The position numbers were made by a program, and so were the translations under genes. This document shows positions 1 through 8,103 of a stretch of DNA of 39,190 nucleotides, piece after piece. Below the pieces are notes generated by a model that saw nothing but the letters and a program-made list of their open reading frames with translations, was not told the origin of the DNA and did not search any database. This DNA comes from CAZJBP01 sp964544115 (GTDB lineage: Bacteria > Verrucomicrobiota > Kiritimatiellia > UBA8416 > JADHWI01). Location of the stretch: contig CAZJBP010000006.1 in NCBI GenBank assembly GCA_964544115.1, positions 1 through 39,190 on the forward strand, read 5' to 3'. The first letter of the stretch is position 1. Every line of letters begins with the position of its first letter.

Positions 1-2
1 TG

Positions 3-3000
3 GCAGCCTACTATCGCTTCGACGACGCGGGCTTAACCGTCGAGAACTACGCCTTCCTCAACAACGCAACCTACGCCCTCGGCGCCGCCGCGGCCGCCGC
101 GGTGACCGACACACAGGCTGCGAACGTGTTCGGGTCGGACGACGCCGACTTCGATGGCGTGCCCGAGTGGTGGGTCTCGCTGCACAACCTCGAGCAGTAC
201 CCCGAGTACTACAGCACCGAGGTGGGGCCCTATCACGTATCGTGCCCTGAAGATGCGGCGCTCTTGCAGGGCTTCGTCTACTCGCGCAGCTTTATCGCAT
301 ACGCGTCCGTGGGTAACGACACCGCATGGGTGGAAGATGAGACCGACCCCGCCGCGACCTACCACACCCCGAAGACCGTGATGGACTTCTACGAGGGCAA
401 GCATTCCTCGTATATGAAGTACGTCTACCTGCAGAGCCAGCCCCTCGAGTGCAAGCTCGAGCTGTTCACGCCGGGCATGGGGTCCACGATCGCTTACGTG
501 AACGGCACGCGCGTCACACCGGTTGGCAGCGAAACCAACAGACTGCAGTCGCTCGACGTTGCCGCCCACATGAGCCTCGGTCGGAATATGGTTTACGTCC
601 GCTGCGTCAGCGAGGTGGAGAAGACGACGAGCCCCGCATCCAGCCTGGGCTTCGCGGGGTACGAGGCCGCCGATCCGGACATCCCCAGCTGGCTGAACTG
701 CGAAAGGCAGCCCTACAAGTTCGACCGCGCGCTGGGCAAGTTCGACGCCCGGCTGAACTGCAACGGCGAGCCGCTCATCGTTCGTGGCGACGAGAGCCGC
801 GCCGATCCGCGTGCCGTCTGGCACTGCCAGGTCTGGTCGGAGCTGGCCGATGAGCGCACGAACTACCCCTGGCCCGACCAGGAACTCCGCGCCCTTCCAG
901 GCAACCAGGACTACGGCATGCCCAACAACTCCGAGCGCAGCAACAACCCGCAGGATCCCGATCTGGCAGATGACGGGCTGGACGCCTTCTATGAGTACAT
1001 CTGCGGCACCAATCCGCGCGACCGCGATTCCAACAACAACGGCATCCCCGATGGATCCGAAGACTTCGATGACGACGGGCTGGTCAACAGCCTTGAGCAG
1101 TCGTACGGATCCAGTCCGTGGCTGCCCGACACCGATGACGACGGCGTGATCGACGGCGCCGACACGGGATCGGGAGGGCACCCGGCCCAGTCGCTGAGCC
1201 CGGTGCAGAATTCATCGCTCCACTTCGGCGGAACATCCGGCGACTACCTGGAATTGCCGACAGAGAACCGGTTCGCGCTGGCCAAGTGGACCCTCGAGGC
1301 CTGGGTCAGGCTCGACGCATCCGAAGCCGACGGCGGCATCATCCTCCAGCGCAAGGTCGCCACCAACGCGGTGAACTTCGAGATTGGGCTGGGCAATGGA
1401 GTTCTGGCAGCGGTGAACAGGCCCTACGTGCGCTTCGTCCCGAACTTCGGGGGCGCGCCCGTCATCCTGCAGGCGCCGGCGGCCATTCCCACCGGCTCGT
1501 GGACCCACCTTGCGGCCAGCTACTACAACGGCGATCTGAAATTGTTCATCGGCGGCACCAACGTGGCTTCAAGCACGGCGGCCACAACCCCGGCCATCTA
1601 CGGCTGTGGACCGATCGTGCAGCGCGTCGGCGAGGGCTTCCAGGGCTGCATCGACGACTTGAGAATCTGGAACACGCCCCGCTCGTCGGCCGACATCGTC
1701 GCCAACCGCGACGATGTGCTCACGGGCCTGGAGTCGTCGCTGGTCGCCTACTACCGGTTCGACGACCAGACGAGCTACACCAACGGCACGCCGGTCATCG
1801 GCACCAGCGCGAACAATGGAATCGACGGCCTGAGCGGCGTGGCACCTTGGACTTGGGGCCAGGTGGAAGACAATCGCCTGCGCTTCGCCGCCGACTGGGC
1901 GCTCGAATGGATGCACGCGGCCAGCATGTTCGGCTCGGTCGCCTTCAGCACCAACGCGGCCGTCGTTGGCCCACCCCAGCTCCAGGTCATCATCGAGCCC
2001 GAGGAGGCCGCGGCCGACGGCGCGGGCTGGTCGTATGACGGCGGCGCGTCATGGAACAACAGCGGGTTCATCGAGACCCACCTGACGCCGGGCAGTTACT
2101 CCATCAGCTCGCGCATCATCGACGGCTGGTTGGAGCCCGGCGTCACGAACGTCACCCTGGAACGCGGCGTCCTGACCGTCATCACGAACCGCTACGTCGC
2201 GTCGGCCTCGCTGATGGTCACGCTGAACAACAACTCGACCGTGGCGAGCGCGGCCCGATGGACCATTGACGGGGGGCTGACCTGGTACCGCGCCGGAGAA
2301 AAGGTGAACGGCCTGCGTCCGGGCGCCCCGGGGCTGGACATCATCTTCAGCAGCATCTCGGCAACGGTGCCGGGCTACGCCGCACCGGACACCATTCATG
2401 TCCAGCTGGCCGAGGGAGAGAACCGCATCGTCACAACGCAGTACGTTCCGATCCTGGGCAGCGTGCAGATCTCGCTGACCCCGACCAACGTGGTGCTGTC
2501 CGCCCGGTGGCAGATCTCCGGGTCCACCAACTGGAACCAGTCCGGCCAGACGGTCTCGAACCTCAGTTACGGCGTGCACACGGTGCAGTACTCCGACGTG
2601 GATGGATGGCAGGCCCCTTCGGCTGAGCAGCTTTCCGTCACCAACCGCACCCTGATGTCCTTCGCGAGGGCCTACACGCGGATTCCCGAGCCGACGTCCA
2701 TCCGGGTCGACATCGTGCCCGCGGAAGCCGTCACGGAGGGGGCGCAGTGGCGCGTCGGAACCGGCGAGTGGTTCGATAGCGGGCATGTGGCCCTGGTCGC
2801 CCAGGGGAGCTACACGGTCAGCTTCAGCGACGTGACGGACTGGTACAAGCCGGCGGACATGACCGTGTCGGTCACGAACGACCGCCAGACACGGATCACG
2901 GCCAGCTACGGAGAACTCACCATCCTCGGCGGTTACGGCACTGCTGCGGGCCAATTCAAGAACCCGCGCGGTCTGGCAGCGTCCAACGGCAAGCTCTACG

Positions 3001-4067
3001 TGACGGACAGCGGCAACCACCGCGTCCAGGTGCTGGACCTGGCAACGGACGCGTGGACTGTTTACGGCGGCACCGCCGCCGGCACCGGGTTGGGTCAGTT
3101 CAACCAGCCCTACGGCCTCGCCATCGATCCGGCCGGAAGTATCTGGGTCGCCGACTCCGGCAACTTCCGCATCCAGAGGCGTCTCGCATCCTCTGGCACG
3201 TGGCAGGCGTGGGGAAGCCAGGGCTCCGCCGTCGGGCAGTTCAACGTGCCGTATGACCTCGCGCTGGACTCGACGGGATCCGTGTATGTGGCCGACCACC
3301 ACAACTCGCGCATCCAGAAGCTGACGCTGCCCGGCACATGGACCGACTTCATCCCTAACAGCGCCCCCACCCCGGCGGTGCGGTTCCCTCTGGGTATTGT
3401 TTTGGATAGTGCGAACCACGTGTTCGTGTCGGACTACGACGCGGCGCTCAACCAGCATCGCGTGAGGATGTTCAGCGCCGCCGGCGTGATGATGACGGAT
3501 GTGGGCACGTCCAGTCCCGCCAAGGGCGGGCTGCAGATTCCCACCGGCGTGACGTTCGGCACCAACGGCCACCTGTTTGTCGTCTCCAAGGGCGGCAACT
3601 TCGTCAGCGAGGCCGATGTGTCGACGCCGGCGGCGGCGGCCTGGAGCACGCGCCTGCCGGCCGGCATCCTCAACCAGCCGCATGATGTGGCGATGGACGA
3701 GAACGGCAACCTCTACATCGCCGACACAATGAACCACCGCATTGTCATGCTGCCCGCCGACGATGCCGATGGCGACCATATGCCCAACCAGCAGGAAGAT
3801 CTCGCCGGCACCAATCCACTGGACAAGAACAGCTCGTTCATCGTCAAGCCGTGGCAATCGGTCAATGGAACCGGGTGGCGCATCGTGTCCTGGCCCAGCC
3901 AGACCGGTCGCCTCTACACGGTGTTGATGTCGACGAACCTGGCCGGGGAGTGGGCGCCGGTTGGCCCCGCCGACAGGCCGGGCACCGGCGGCGACATGCG
4001 CTACACGAACACCACCGGCATGGTCTCGGCGGAGTACTACCGCGTCCAGGTTCGCGTGGGGCCGTGA
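3..4067 (+). CDS. Giant secreted LamG / TSP3 / NHL-repeat protein, 5' end outside window
   Basis: The reading frame is open from base 3, so the true start lies upstream; the GTG at 102 is only the first internal start-like codon. Order seen: end of a LamG-like domain (YYRFDDAG, first 40 bases); a thrombospondin-3-like Asp-rich stretch (about 950-1160); a full concanavalin/LamG domain (about 1215-1770) ending in YYRFDDQ; four similar beta-sandwich repeats of about 75 residues (about 1980-2920; motifs GAQWRVG, GAGWSYDGG); six NHL repeats, probably a six-bladed propeller (about 2925-3760; GQFNQPYGLAIDP, VADSGNFRIQ); a short DADGDHMPNQQEDLAGTNP calcium-type repeat; and a C-terminal module with SWPSQTGRLYTVLMSTNL and YYRVQV, which I recall from exported proteins of Verrucomicrobia and Kiritimatiellae. 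It probably acts at the cell surface or outside the cell, binding carbohydrate or protein. No enzyme domain is visible. Domain calls are confident; function is not. Confidence 0.9.
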   Translation, partial: AAYYRFDDAGLTVENYAFLNNATYALGAAAAAAVTDTQAANVFGSDDADFDGVPEWWVSLHNLEQYPEYYSTEVGPYHVSCPEDAALLQGFVYSRSFIAYASVGNDTAWVEDETDPAATYHTPKTVMDFYEGKHSSYMKYVYLQSQPLECKLELFTPGMGSTIAYVNGTRVTPVGSETNRLQSLDVAAHMSLGRNMVYVRCVSEVEKTTSPASSLGFAGYEAADPDIPSWLNCERQPYKFDRALGKFDARLNCNGEPLIVRGDESRADPRAVWHCQVWSELADERTNYPWPDQELRALPGNQDYGMPNNSERSNNPQDPDLADDGLDAFYEYICGTNPRDRDSNNNGIPDGSEDFDDDGLVNSLEQSYGSSPWLPDTDDDGVIDGADTGSGGHPAQSLSPVQNSSLHFGGTSGDYLELPTENRFALAKWTLEAWVRLDASEADGGIILQRKVATNAVNFEIGLGNGVLAAVNRPYVRFVPNFGGAPVILQAPAAIPTGSWTHLAASYYNGDLKLFIGGTNVASSTAATTPAIYGCGPIVQRVGEGFQGCIDDLRIWNTPRSSADIVANRDDVLTGLESSLVAYYRFDDQTSYTNGTPVIGTSANNGIDGLSGVAPWTWGQVEDNRLRFAADWALEWMHAASMFGSVAFSTNAAVVGPPQLQVIIEPEEAAADGAGWSYDGGASWNNSGFIETHLTPGSYSISSRIIDGWLEPGVTNVTLERGVLTVITNRYVASASLMVTLNNNSTVASAARWTIDGGLTWYRAGEKVNGLRPGAPGLDIIFSSISATVPGYAAPDTIHVQLAEGENRIVTTQYVPILGSVQISLTPTNVVLSARWQISGSTNWNQSGQTVSNLSYGVHTVQYSDVDGWQAPSAEQLSVTNRTLMSFARAYTRIPEPTSIRVDIVPAEAVTEGAQWRVGTGEWFDSGHVALVAQGSYTVSFSDVTDWYKPADMTVSVTNDRQTRITASYGELTILGGYGTAAGQFKNPRGLAASNGKLYVTDSGNHRVQVLDLATDAWTVYGGTAAGTGLGQFNQPYGLAIDPAGSIWVADSGNFRIQRRLASSGTWQAWGSQGSAVGQFNVPYDLALDSTGSVYVADHHNSRIQKLTLPGTWTDFIPNSAPTPAVRFPLGIVLDSANHVFVSDYDAALNQHRVRMFSAAGVMMTDVGTSSPAKGGLQIPTGVTFGTNGHLFVVSKGGNFVSEADVSTPAAAAWSTRLPAGILNQPHDVAMDENGNLYIADTMNHRIVMLPADDADGDHMPNQQEDLAGTNPLDKNSSFIVKPWQSVNGTGWRIVSWPSQTGRLYTVLMSTNLAGEWAPVGPADRPGTGGDMRYTNTTGMVSAEYYRVQVRVGP

Positions 4068-4075
4068 TCCGACCT

Positions 4076-4120
4076 GATGCGGAGCAGTTGGCCTGCTTCA
4101 CAGGTCAGCTGCTCCGTATC
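4076..4120. terminator. 20-bp hairpin between convergent genes
   Basis: Arms 4076-4095 and 4101-4120 enclose a 5-base loop. In plus-strand RNA all 20 positions pair, three of them as G-U. In minus-strand RNA the same three positions are A-C mismatches. There is no T tract. The hairpin begins nine bases after the stop of the giant protein gene and overlaps the last codons of the convergent SH3b gene. It probably terminates or protects the 3' end of the plus-strand transcript. Confidence 0.65.
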
Positions 4121-5318
4121 ACTGCTGCAACGGAGTGCGGAGGGGGGCTGGCTCGGCGGCCAGCCGGTTGATCTTCTCGACGACCACCAGCGGGTAGCGC
4201 CATCCCTTGACGAGGTACTGCCGGCCGGAGATGTGCACCGGCGAATCCTCAAACCGCGATAGGTCCACCTTCGGTCCCTGCTGCAGCACGCAGACCGTCA
4301 GGGCCCTGTCATACTCGTCGCGCCGGACCAGACGGTACGGAATGTCCATATACCGGAAGAAAATCCCCCGCGGCCTCACGACTCCCTCGATCAGCACCGA
4401 CCCCACGGCCTCTGCCCCGGGAGGAAGGACGTCGGCGACCGCCGGGGGCGGAACCGGTTGCGGTGGGGGGGGCGGAGGCACAGGCTGCGCGGCCGGGCTT
4501 TGCGGAAGCCGTGGGTGAGCTGCGGCAACTCCCGCTCCCTGCTGTGCCGTCTGCTGTACCGGCTGACGAGCGGGCTGCACCGTCGGCGTCGCCGGGCGCG
4601 CCTCGGTTCTCGGCACCGCCGGCACAGCGGCGGCCGCTGGCTTGCGATCCAGGGCAGGCTGCGGATTCGCGACGCGAGGGGTGGACGGCAGCACGGACGT
4701 CGCGGAGACCACAGCCGCAGGCGCCTGGACCCGAACCACGCGGCTGGTATTGGCCGCACGAACCGGCTCGGGGGGCCGCACGTTCTCCGCTGGTGCGGGA
4801 ATTACGGGCGCAGAGACCGCGACCTGAGTCGACGGTGACGACTCCTGCACAAGGGCAACCGGTGCGGGTGACAGGCCTCCAGGGGCGTCGCGCACCTGCC
4901 CTTTTCTCACCCACAGCAGACACCCGTCAGGCGGAGCAATCTCCAGCCAGGCCCCCTGGCTGCCGCGCAGAACCAGTTGAGTGCCCTTCGTGACATCGCC
5001 GACGGCCTCGTAGTTGATTCCTGGCCCGGCTCGCACCGACACCTTGGGGGCAATGACCGCGCCGTTCCTGACGAGATCGCCATACATCCACAGGCTGACG
5101 CGATCGGGAGGAACCACCGAGACCCATGCGGCGGATGGATCGCCGCGGACATCGAGGGTTTCACCGCCGAGAGCCTGCGCGACCACAAAGGCCGTGTCGG
5201 AAGGGGCCGCGCGCAGGTCGGTGCCGCCGGCCGTTATGCGCAGAGGGGTGGCACACAGGAGGTCAGCCGAAAGGGCCGACAGCATCGCGGCAGCAAGCAA
5301 AGGACGCAACACGGGCAT
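4119..5318 (-). CDS. Exported SH3b-domain protein with Pro/Ala-rich linker
   Basis: This is a 399-residue protein. It starts with a signal peptide (about residues 1-23, ending ADLLCA). Two bacterial SH3-like (SH3b) domains follow: one at about 25-85 (GTDLRAAPSDTAFVVAQALG) and one at about 90-145 (VSVRAGPGINYEAVGDVTKG, W in GAWLEIAP). A low-complexity Pro/Ala/Gln linker spans about 150-300. A conserved-looking C-terminal module covers about 305-390 (VLIEGVVRPRGIFFRYMDIP, PVHISGRQYLVKGWRYPLVV). SH3b domains usually bind peptidoglycan or peptides, so a periplasmic, wall-associated role is likely. No catalytic domain is seen. The Shine-Dalgarno is weak. It lies downstream of the small basic protein gene on the same strand and may share its transcript. 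Confidence 0.85.
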   Translation of the reverse strand: MPVLRPLLAAAMLSALSADLLCATPLRITAGGTDLRAAPSDTAFVVAQALGGETLDVRGDPSAAWVSVVPPDRVSLWMYGDLVRNGAVIAPKVSVRAGPGINYEAVGDVTKGTQLVLRGSQGAWLEIAPPDGCLLWVRKGQVRDAPGGLSPAPVALVQESSPSTQVAVSAPVIPAPAENVRPPEPVRAANTSRVVRVQAPAAVVSATSVLPSTPRVANPQPALDRKPAAAAVPAVPRTEARPATPTVQPARQPVQQTAQQGAGVAAAHPRLPQSPAAQPVPPPPPPQPVPPPAVADVLPPGAEAVGSVLIEGVVRPRGIFFRYMDIPYRLVRRDEYDRALTVCVLQQGPKVDLSRFEDSPVHISGRQYLVKGWRYPLVVVEKINRLAAEPAPLRTPLQQ

Positions 5319-5424
5319 GGCTTCAACCCCCGCCTGCGGACAGATGGAGATGCCTCACCCAACGAGACGGCGGTCACCGCCCGGAGACAAGCTCACGCAA
5401 GGCACCATCCGACGCGAGGAGAGT

Positions 5425-5577
5425 CTACTCGCCCTTCGTCTTCGGAAGGCCGAGACCGCGGTCGCCTTCCTTCCAGCGACCGCGCTTCTTCATGAGATCA
5501 ATGCGCTCAAAGCGCTTCAACACGTTGCGCTTCACCGCAATACGACTTGCCGACTTGAGGCTGCTGTGCTGGGACAC
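5425..5577 (-). CDS. Small basic protein, Chlamydiae/Verrucomicrobia family
   Basis: A 50-residue, strongly basic protein from a GTG start. The start is set by a clear GGAGG nine bases upstream (bases 5587-5591 on the opposite strand). The sequence reads SQHSSLKSASRIAVKRNVLK, then RFERIDLMKKR and KWKEGDR-like GRWKEGDRGLGLPKTK. I recognise the small basic protein family described for Chlamydiae, Verrucomicrobia and Lentisphaerae (TIGR04137 by my memory), usually about 50 residues. Its role is not established; charge and conservation would suit an RNA- or ribosome-binding protein. It is the best single taxonomic marker in the window. A longer ATG start 12 codons upstream exists, but those residues do not belong to the family pattern. 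Confidence 0.85.
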   Translation of the reverse strand: MSQHSSLKSASRIAVKRNVLKRFERIDLMKKRGRWKEGDRGLGLPKTKGE

Positions 5578-5660
5578 GTCGTCAATCCTCCAACGCTGTG
5601 CACGCCGGACCACCGCCGCCGCGCTCCATTCTCTCGATTCCTGTCCGCTGTGGAGGGGAC

Positions 5661-5689
5661 TGTGTACTCCTTATCGCGCGGCAAGTCAA
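5661..5689 (-). promoter_or_regulatory. Candidate promoter for the small basic protein gene
   Basis: On the minus strand: TTGACT (5689-5684), a 17-base spacer and TACACA (5666-5661). The leader to the GTG at 5577 would be about 75 bases. The -35 is good and the -10 moderate. Confidence 0.45.
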
Positions 5690-5710
5690 GACCCCGAAGC
5701 TTCATTGTCA

Positions 5711-5739
5711 TTGTAACCTCGGCGATCGCCCTCTACGAT
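5711..5739 (+). promoter_or_regulatory. Candidate promoter for the exonuclease gene
   Basis: TTGTAA (5711-5716), a 17-base spacer and TACGAT (5734-5739). Transcription would start near 5747, with an AAAGGAA ribosome site before the GTG at 5770. It is divergent from the small basic protein promoter. Confidence 0.45.
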
Positions 5740-5769
5740 GCCTCTCGCCTCTAGTGAAAGGAATCGCCC

Positions 5770-6591
5770 GTGTCCGCACCCAGACTCCCTCTCAAACTCA
5801 CGCGGCCGCTGGCCGTCTTCGATATCGAGTCGACGGGCGCGTCCCCCCGGGGCGACCGGATCATTGACCTTGCCATCACGCTCATCTTTCCCGATGGGCG
5901 GCGCGAGAGCCATACGTTCCGCGTGAACCCCGAGATGCCGATTCCGGAGGATTCCAGCCGCATCCACGGCATTCACGACGCCGACGTGGCCGGCTGCCCA
6001 ACCTTCCGGGACATCGCCCCCCGCCTGAGCGAACTCCTCGCCGATTGCGACCTGGCCGGCTACAACATGGTTCGCTTCGACCTGGTGATGCTCACGGAAG
6101 AATTCCAGCGCGCCGGCATCACCTTCAACGTGGAGGGCCGCCGCCTGATTGATGCCCAGAGGGTCTTTCATCGACGCGAGCCGCGCGACCTGTCCGCCGC
6201 GCTGGCCTTCTACTGCGGCGAGATGCACCTGGGGGCCCACGGGGCTGAGGCCGACGTGCTCGCCACGATCCGGGTTCTGGAGGGCCAATACGAGCGCTAT
6301 CCCGACCTTCCGGATGACGTCGAAGCGCTCCACGAGTACTGCAACCCCAAGCGCCCCGGGTGGGTGGACCAATCCGGACGCCTGCGATGGGAGGGCAGCG
6401 AGGTGGTTCTGAATTTCGGCCGCAAGAAGGGGGTTCCGCTGCGGGGCGTGATCCGTTCGGAGCCGGACTTCATCAAGTGGATGCTGAAGAGCGACTTCCC
6501 GGCGGACACCCGGCGAATCGTCGAGGACGCCACGAAGGGGATCTGGCCTGTGAAACCGGCCCAGCCCCCCGAAGCCGACGCAGGCGAGTAA
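5770..6591 (+). CDS. DEDDh 3'-5' exonuclease, DnaQ/exonuclease X type
   Basis: A 273-residue protein from a GTG start with AAAGGAA upstream. The N-terminal exonuclease domain (about 12-172) carries all five DEDDh residues: D18 and E20 in FDIESTG, D104 in NMVRFDLVML, H157 in GAHGAEAD and D162. These coordinate two metal ions for 3'-5' removal of nucleotides. A second small domain (about 205-262, motifs VLNFGRKKGVPL and FIKWMLKSDFP) resembles the C-terminal module found after exonuclease domains in exonuclease X-like proteins. Together they suggest a single-strand-specific exonuclease in DNA repair or end trimming, rather than the polymerase III proofreading subunit. It appears monocistronic, followed by a GC-rich hairpin. 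The exact substrate cannot be read from sequence. Confidence 0.9.
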   Translation: MSAPRLPLKLTRPLAVFDIESTGASPRGDRIIDLAITLIFPDGRRESHTFRVNPEMPIPEDSSRIHGIHDADVAGCPTFRDIAPRLSELLADCDLAGYNMVRFDLVMLTEEFQRAGITFNVEGRRLIDAQRVFHRREPRDLSAALAFYCGEMHLGAHGAEADVLATIRVLEGQYERYPDLPDDVEALHEYCNPKRPGWVDQSGRLRWEGSEVVLNFGRKKGVPLRGVIRSEPDFIKWMLKSDFPADTRRIVEDATKGIWPVKPAQPPEADAGE

Positions 6592-6612
6592 GCGTATGGT
6601 ACCCCTGAGCCC

Positions 6613-6630
6613 GGCCGGCGGGCGCCGGCC
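6613..6630. terminator. GC-rich hairpin between convergent genes
   Basis: Eight-base arms, 6613-6620 (GGCCGGCG) and 6623-6630 (CGCCGGCC), surround two bases; a real loop would open the closing pair. It lies between the exonuclease stop and the convergent TPR gene stop. It has no T tract, so if it terminates, it does so without a classical tail. Confidence 0.45.
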
Positions 6631-8019
6631 TCACTTCGCGTAGGCCTTTTCGATCTTTTCGGCGATGTCCCGGTAGCGGATATCCACCTGGTAGATCTGC
6701 TTGAAGTAATGGGCCGCCTTCAGGCGATCGCCCGTCTCCTCCGAGATCTCGCCCAGCGCGTAGAGCACATCCTTCTTGGCCCCGTCCATCTTCACGAGGT
6801 CGGCCGCAGCCGCTTCCAGTTGCTCGATCGCCATGTCGTACTGTTTCTTCTGCCGGAAGCACAGGCCCAGGTAATAGAGAGACTTCGCCCGGTGCTGCGG
6901 GTTGCGCTGCGCCAGCTGGAACTGCTGGATCGCCTCGTTGATGTAGTCGTTCTCGAAGAGGATGCCCCCGAGCCGGTACCGCAGGACCAGGTCGTTGGGG
7001 TAGCGGGCGACGCGATCCTGCAGATCGTCGAACAGGAACTGATCGCGCTCGATCTCCTTCGCCTTCGCATCCTGATCCCGGCCGGAGTCGCGCAGGGCGG
7101 CGACCTCCGAGTCAAACTTCTGGATCGTAACGTCGGCCACGCTATTCTCAATCTCCGCGTCGCCCGGCGCAAGTCCCATGGCCTTTTTCAGCGTGGCCAC
7201 AGCGTCGTCGAAGGCGCGGCTTTGCGTGTAATAGCGCGCCAGGGCGCGGTAGTAGTTGATGTTGCCGGGCTCGGCCTCAATCTTGGCGAGGGCATCCTTA
7301 ATCAGGTCGGAGAGATCCTGGTCGGTCTTCACCGCCTTGGCCTGCTGCTCGAGGATCTTGGCCTCATCCTGGTCCTTGATCAGCCCCCGGTAGGCGCCCT
7401 TGTCCCCGGCGACCTGCCCCCAGCCTTCCGTGCCCATGCTCTGAAGGGCCATGGCATCCTTGAGCAGCTTGGTCGCCGCGGGGTCGTTCGGCCTCACTTC
7501 GCACAACTTCTCAAAGCAGGCCGTGGCCTTCTTCGTGTCCCCCGCCGCCTGGAAGCCCTTTCCAAGGTGGAGAAGAACGTCCGGATCGTCGGGATACTGG
7601 CTCTGGCCGATTTCGAGCATCTGCACGGCGGCCTCAGGCATACCGGCCAGCTCGGCCGCCTCGGCAAAGAGGAACATGTGCCGCTTCTCGATCGGGTTCA
7701 TCCGCAGCAGGGCGTCGGCCGCCAGGACGGCCTCAGCCCCTTTGCCCCTGGCCAGCAGGATGCGCGCGGTCAGATATTTCGGCAGGGCCAGCACCACCGA
7801 TTTCATCCGCGCCGCGGAGCCCGTGCACTCGGAGTTGAAGCGCTTGACCTCGGCCACCCGCATGACCTTCCGGGCCTCGAGCAGCCGTGGCTCGATCTCC
7901 AGCGCATGGGTCAACATGTCGATCGCATGATCCATGCGGCCGCGTTCGTATGCGCCGAGCCCCTTATTGAACAAGTCCCGCGCCTTCTGCGGCGCAGCAT
8001 CGAGAGTCACTTCCGCCAT
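6631..8019 (-). CDS. Cytoplasmic tetratricopeptide-repeat protein
   Basis: A 462-residue protein with no signal peptide or membrane segment. The N-terminal TPR is clear (ARDLFNKGLGAYERGRMDHA, then IDMLTHALEIEP). Further repeats run along the protein, for example ALARYYTQSRAFDDAVATLK, LRYRLGGILFENDYINEAIQ and LYYLGLCFRQKKQYDMAIEQ near the C terminus. A charged, probably coiled-coil stretch (about 195-330) separates the two repeat groups. TPRs form superhelical protein-binding scaffolds, so this is likely an adaptor in a complex; the partner is unknown. The Shine-Dalgarno (GGAGG) is rather far from the ATG. A TTGACA promoter sits about 60 bases upstream. It diverges from the amidase gene, which may mean shared control, but no functional link is visible. 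Confidence 0.85.
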   Translation of the reverse strand: MAEVTLDAAPQKARDLFNKGLGAYERGRMDHAIDMLTHALEIEPRLLEARKVMRVAEVKRFNSECTGSAARMKSVVLALPKYLTARILLARGKGAEAVLAADALLRMNPIEKRHMFLFAEAAELAGMPEAAVQMLEIGQSQYPDDPDVLLHLGKGFQAAGDTKKATACFEKLCEVRPNDPAATKLLKDAMALQSMGTEGWGQVAGDKGAYRGLIKDQDEAKILEQQAKAVKTDQDLSDLIKDALAKIEAEPGNINYYRALARYYTQSRAFDDAVATLKKAMGLAPGDAEIENSVADVTIQKFDSEVAALRDSGRDQDAKAKEIERDQFLFDDLQDRVARYPNDLVLRYRLGGILFENDYINEAIQQFQLAQRNPQHRAKSLYYLGLCFRQKKQYDMAIEQLEAAAADLVKMDGAKKDVLYALGEISEETGDRLKAAHYFKQIYQVDIRYRDIAEKIEKAYAK

Positions 8020-8058
8020 GGCTGTTCTCAGGCCTCCATGAAATCGCAGCGTATCCGA

Positions 8059-8087
8059 TTGATACGGGCGCTCAATGATGTTACACC
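8059..8087 (+). promoter_or_regulatory. Candidate promoter for the amidase gene, nearly leaderless
   Basis: TTGATA (8059-8064), 17 bases and TACACC (8082-8087), ending nine bases before the ATG at 8097. The -10 is poor. There is no Shine-Dalgarno before the ATG, which suits a leaderless message. Confidence 0.25.
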
Positions 8088-8103
8088 CCCGAAGTCATGT
8101 CAA
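8075..8103 (-). promoter_or_regulatory. Promoter for the TPR gene
   Basis: On the minus strand: a perfect TTGACA (8103-8098), exactly 17 bases and CATCAT (8080-8075). The leader to the ATG at 8019 would be about 50 bases. The -35 box overlaps the start codon of the divergent amidase gene. Part of the spacer recurs at 25340-25357. Confidence 0.5.

Noticed and set aside
2049..3857. A 602-codon open frame on the minus strand inside the giant protein gene
   Set aside because: It mirrors the coding strand in GC-rich DNA, has no family motif and consists of low-complexity Arg/Gly/His/Val. The plus-strand frame has clear NHL and sandwich repeats.
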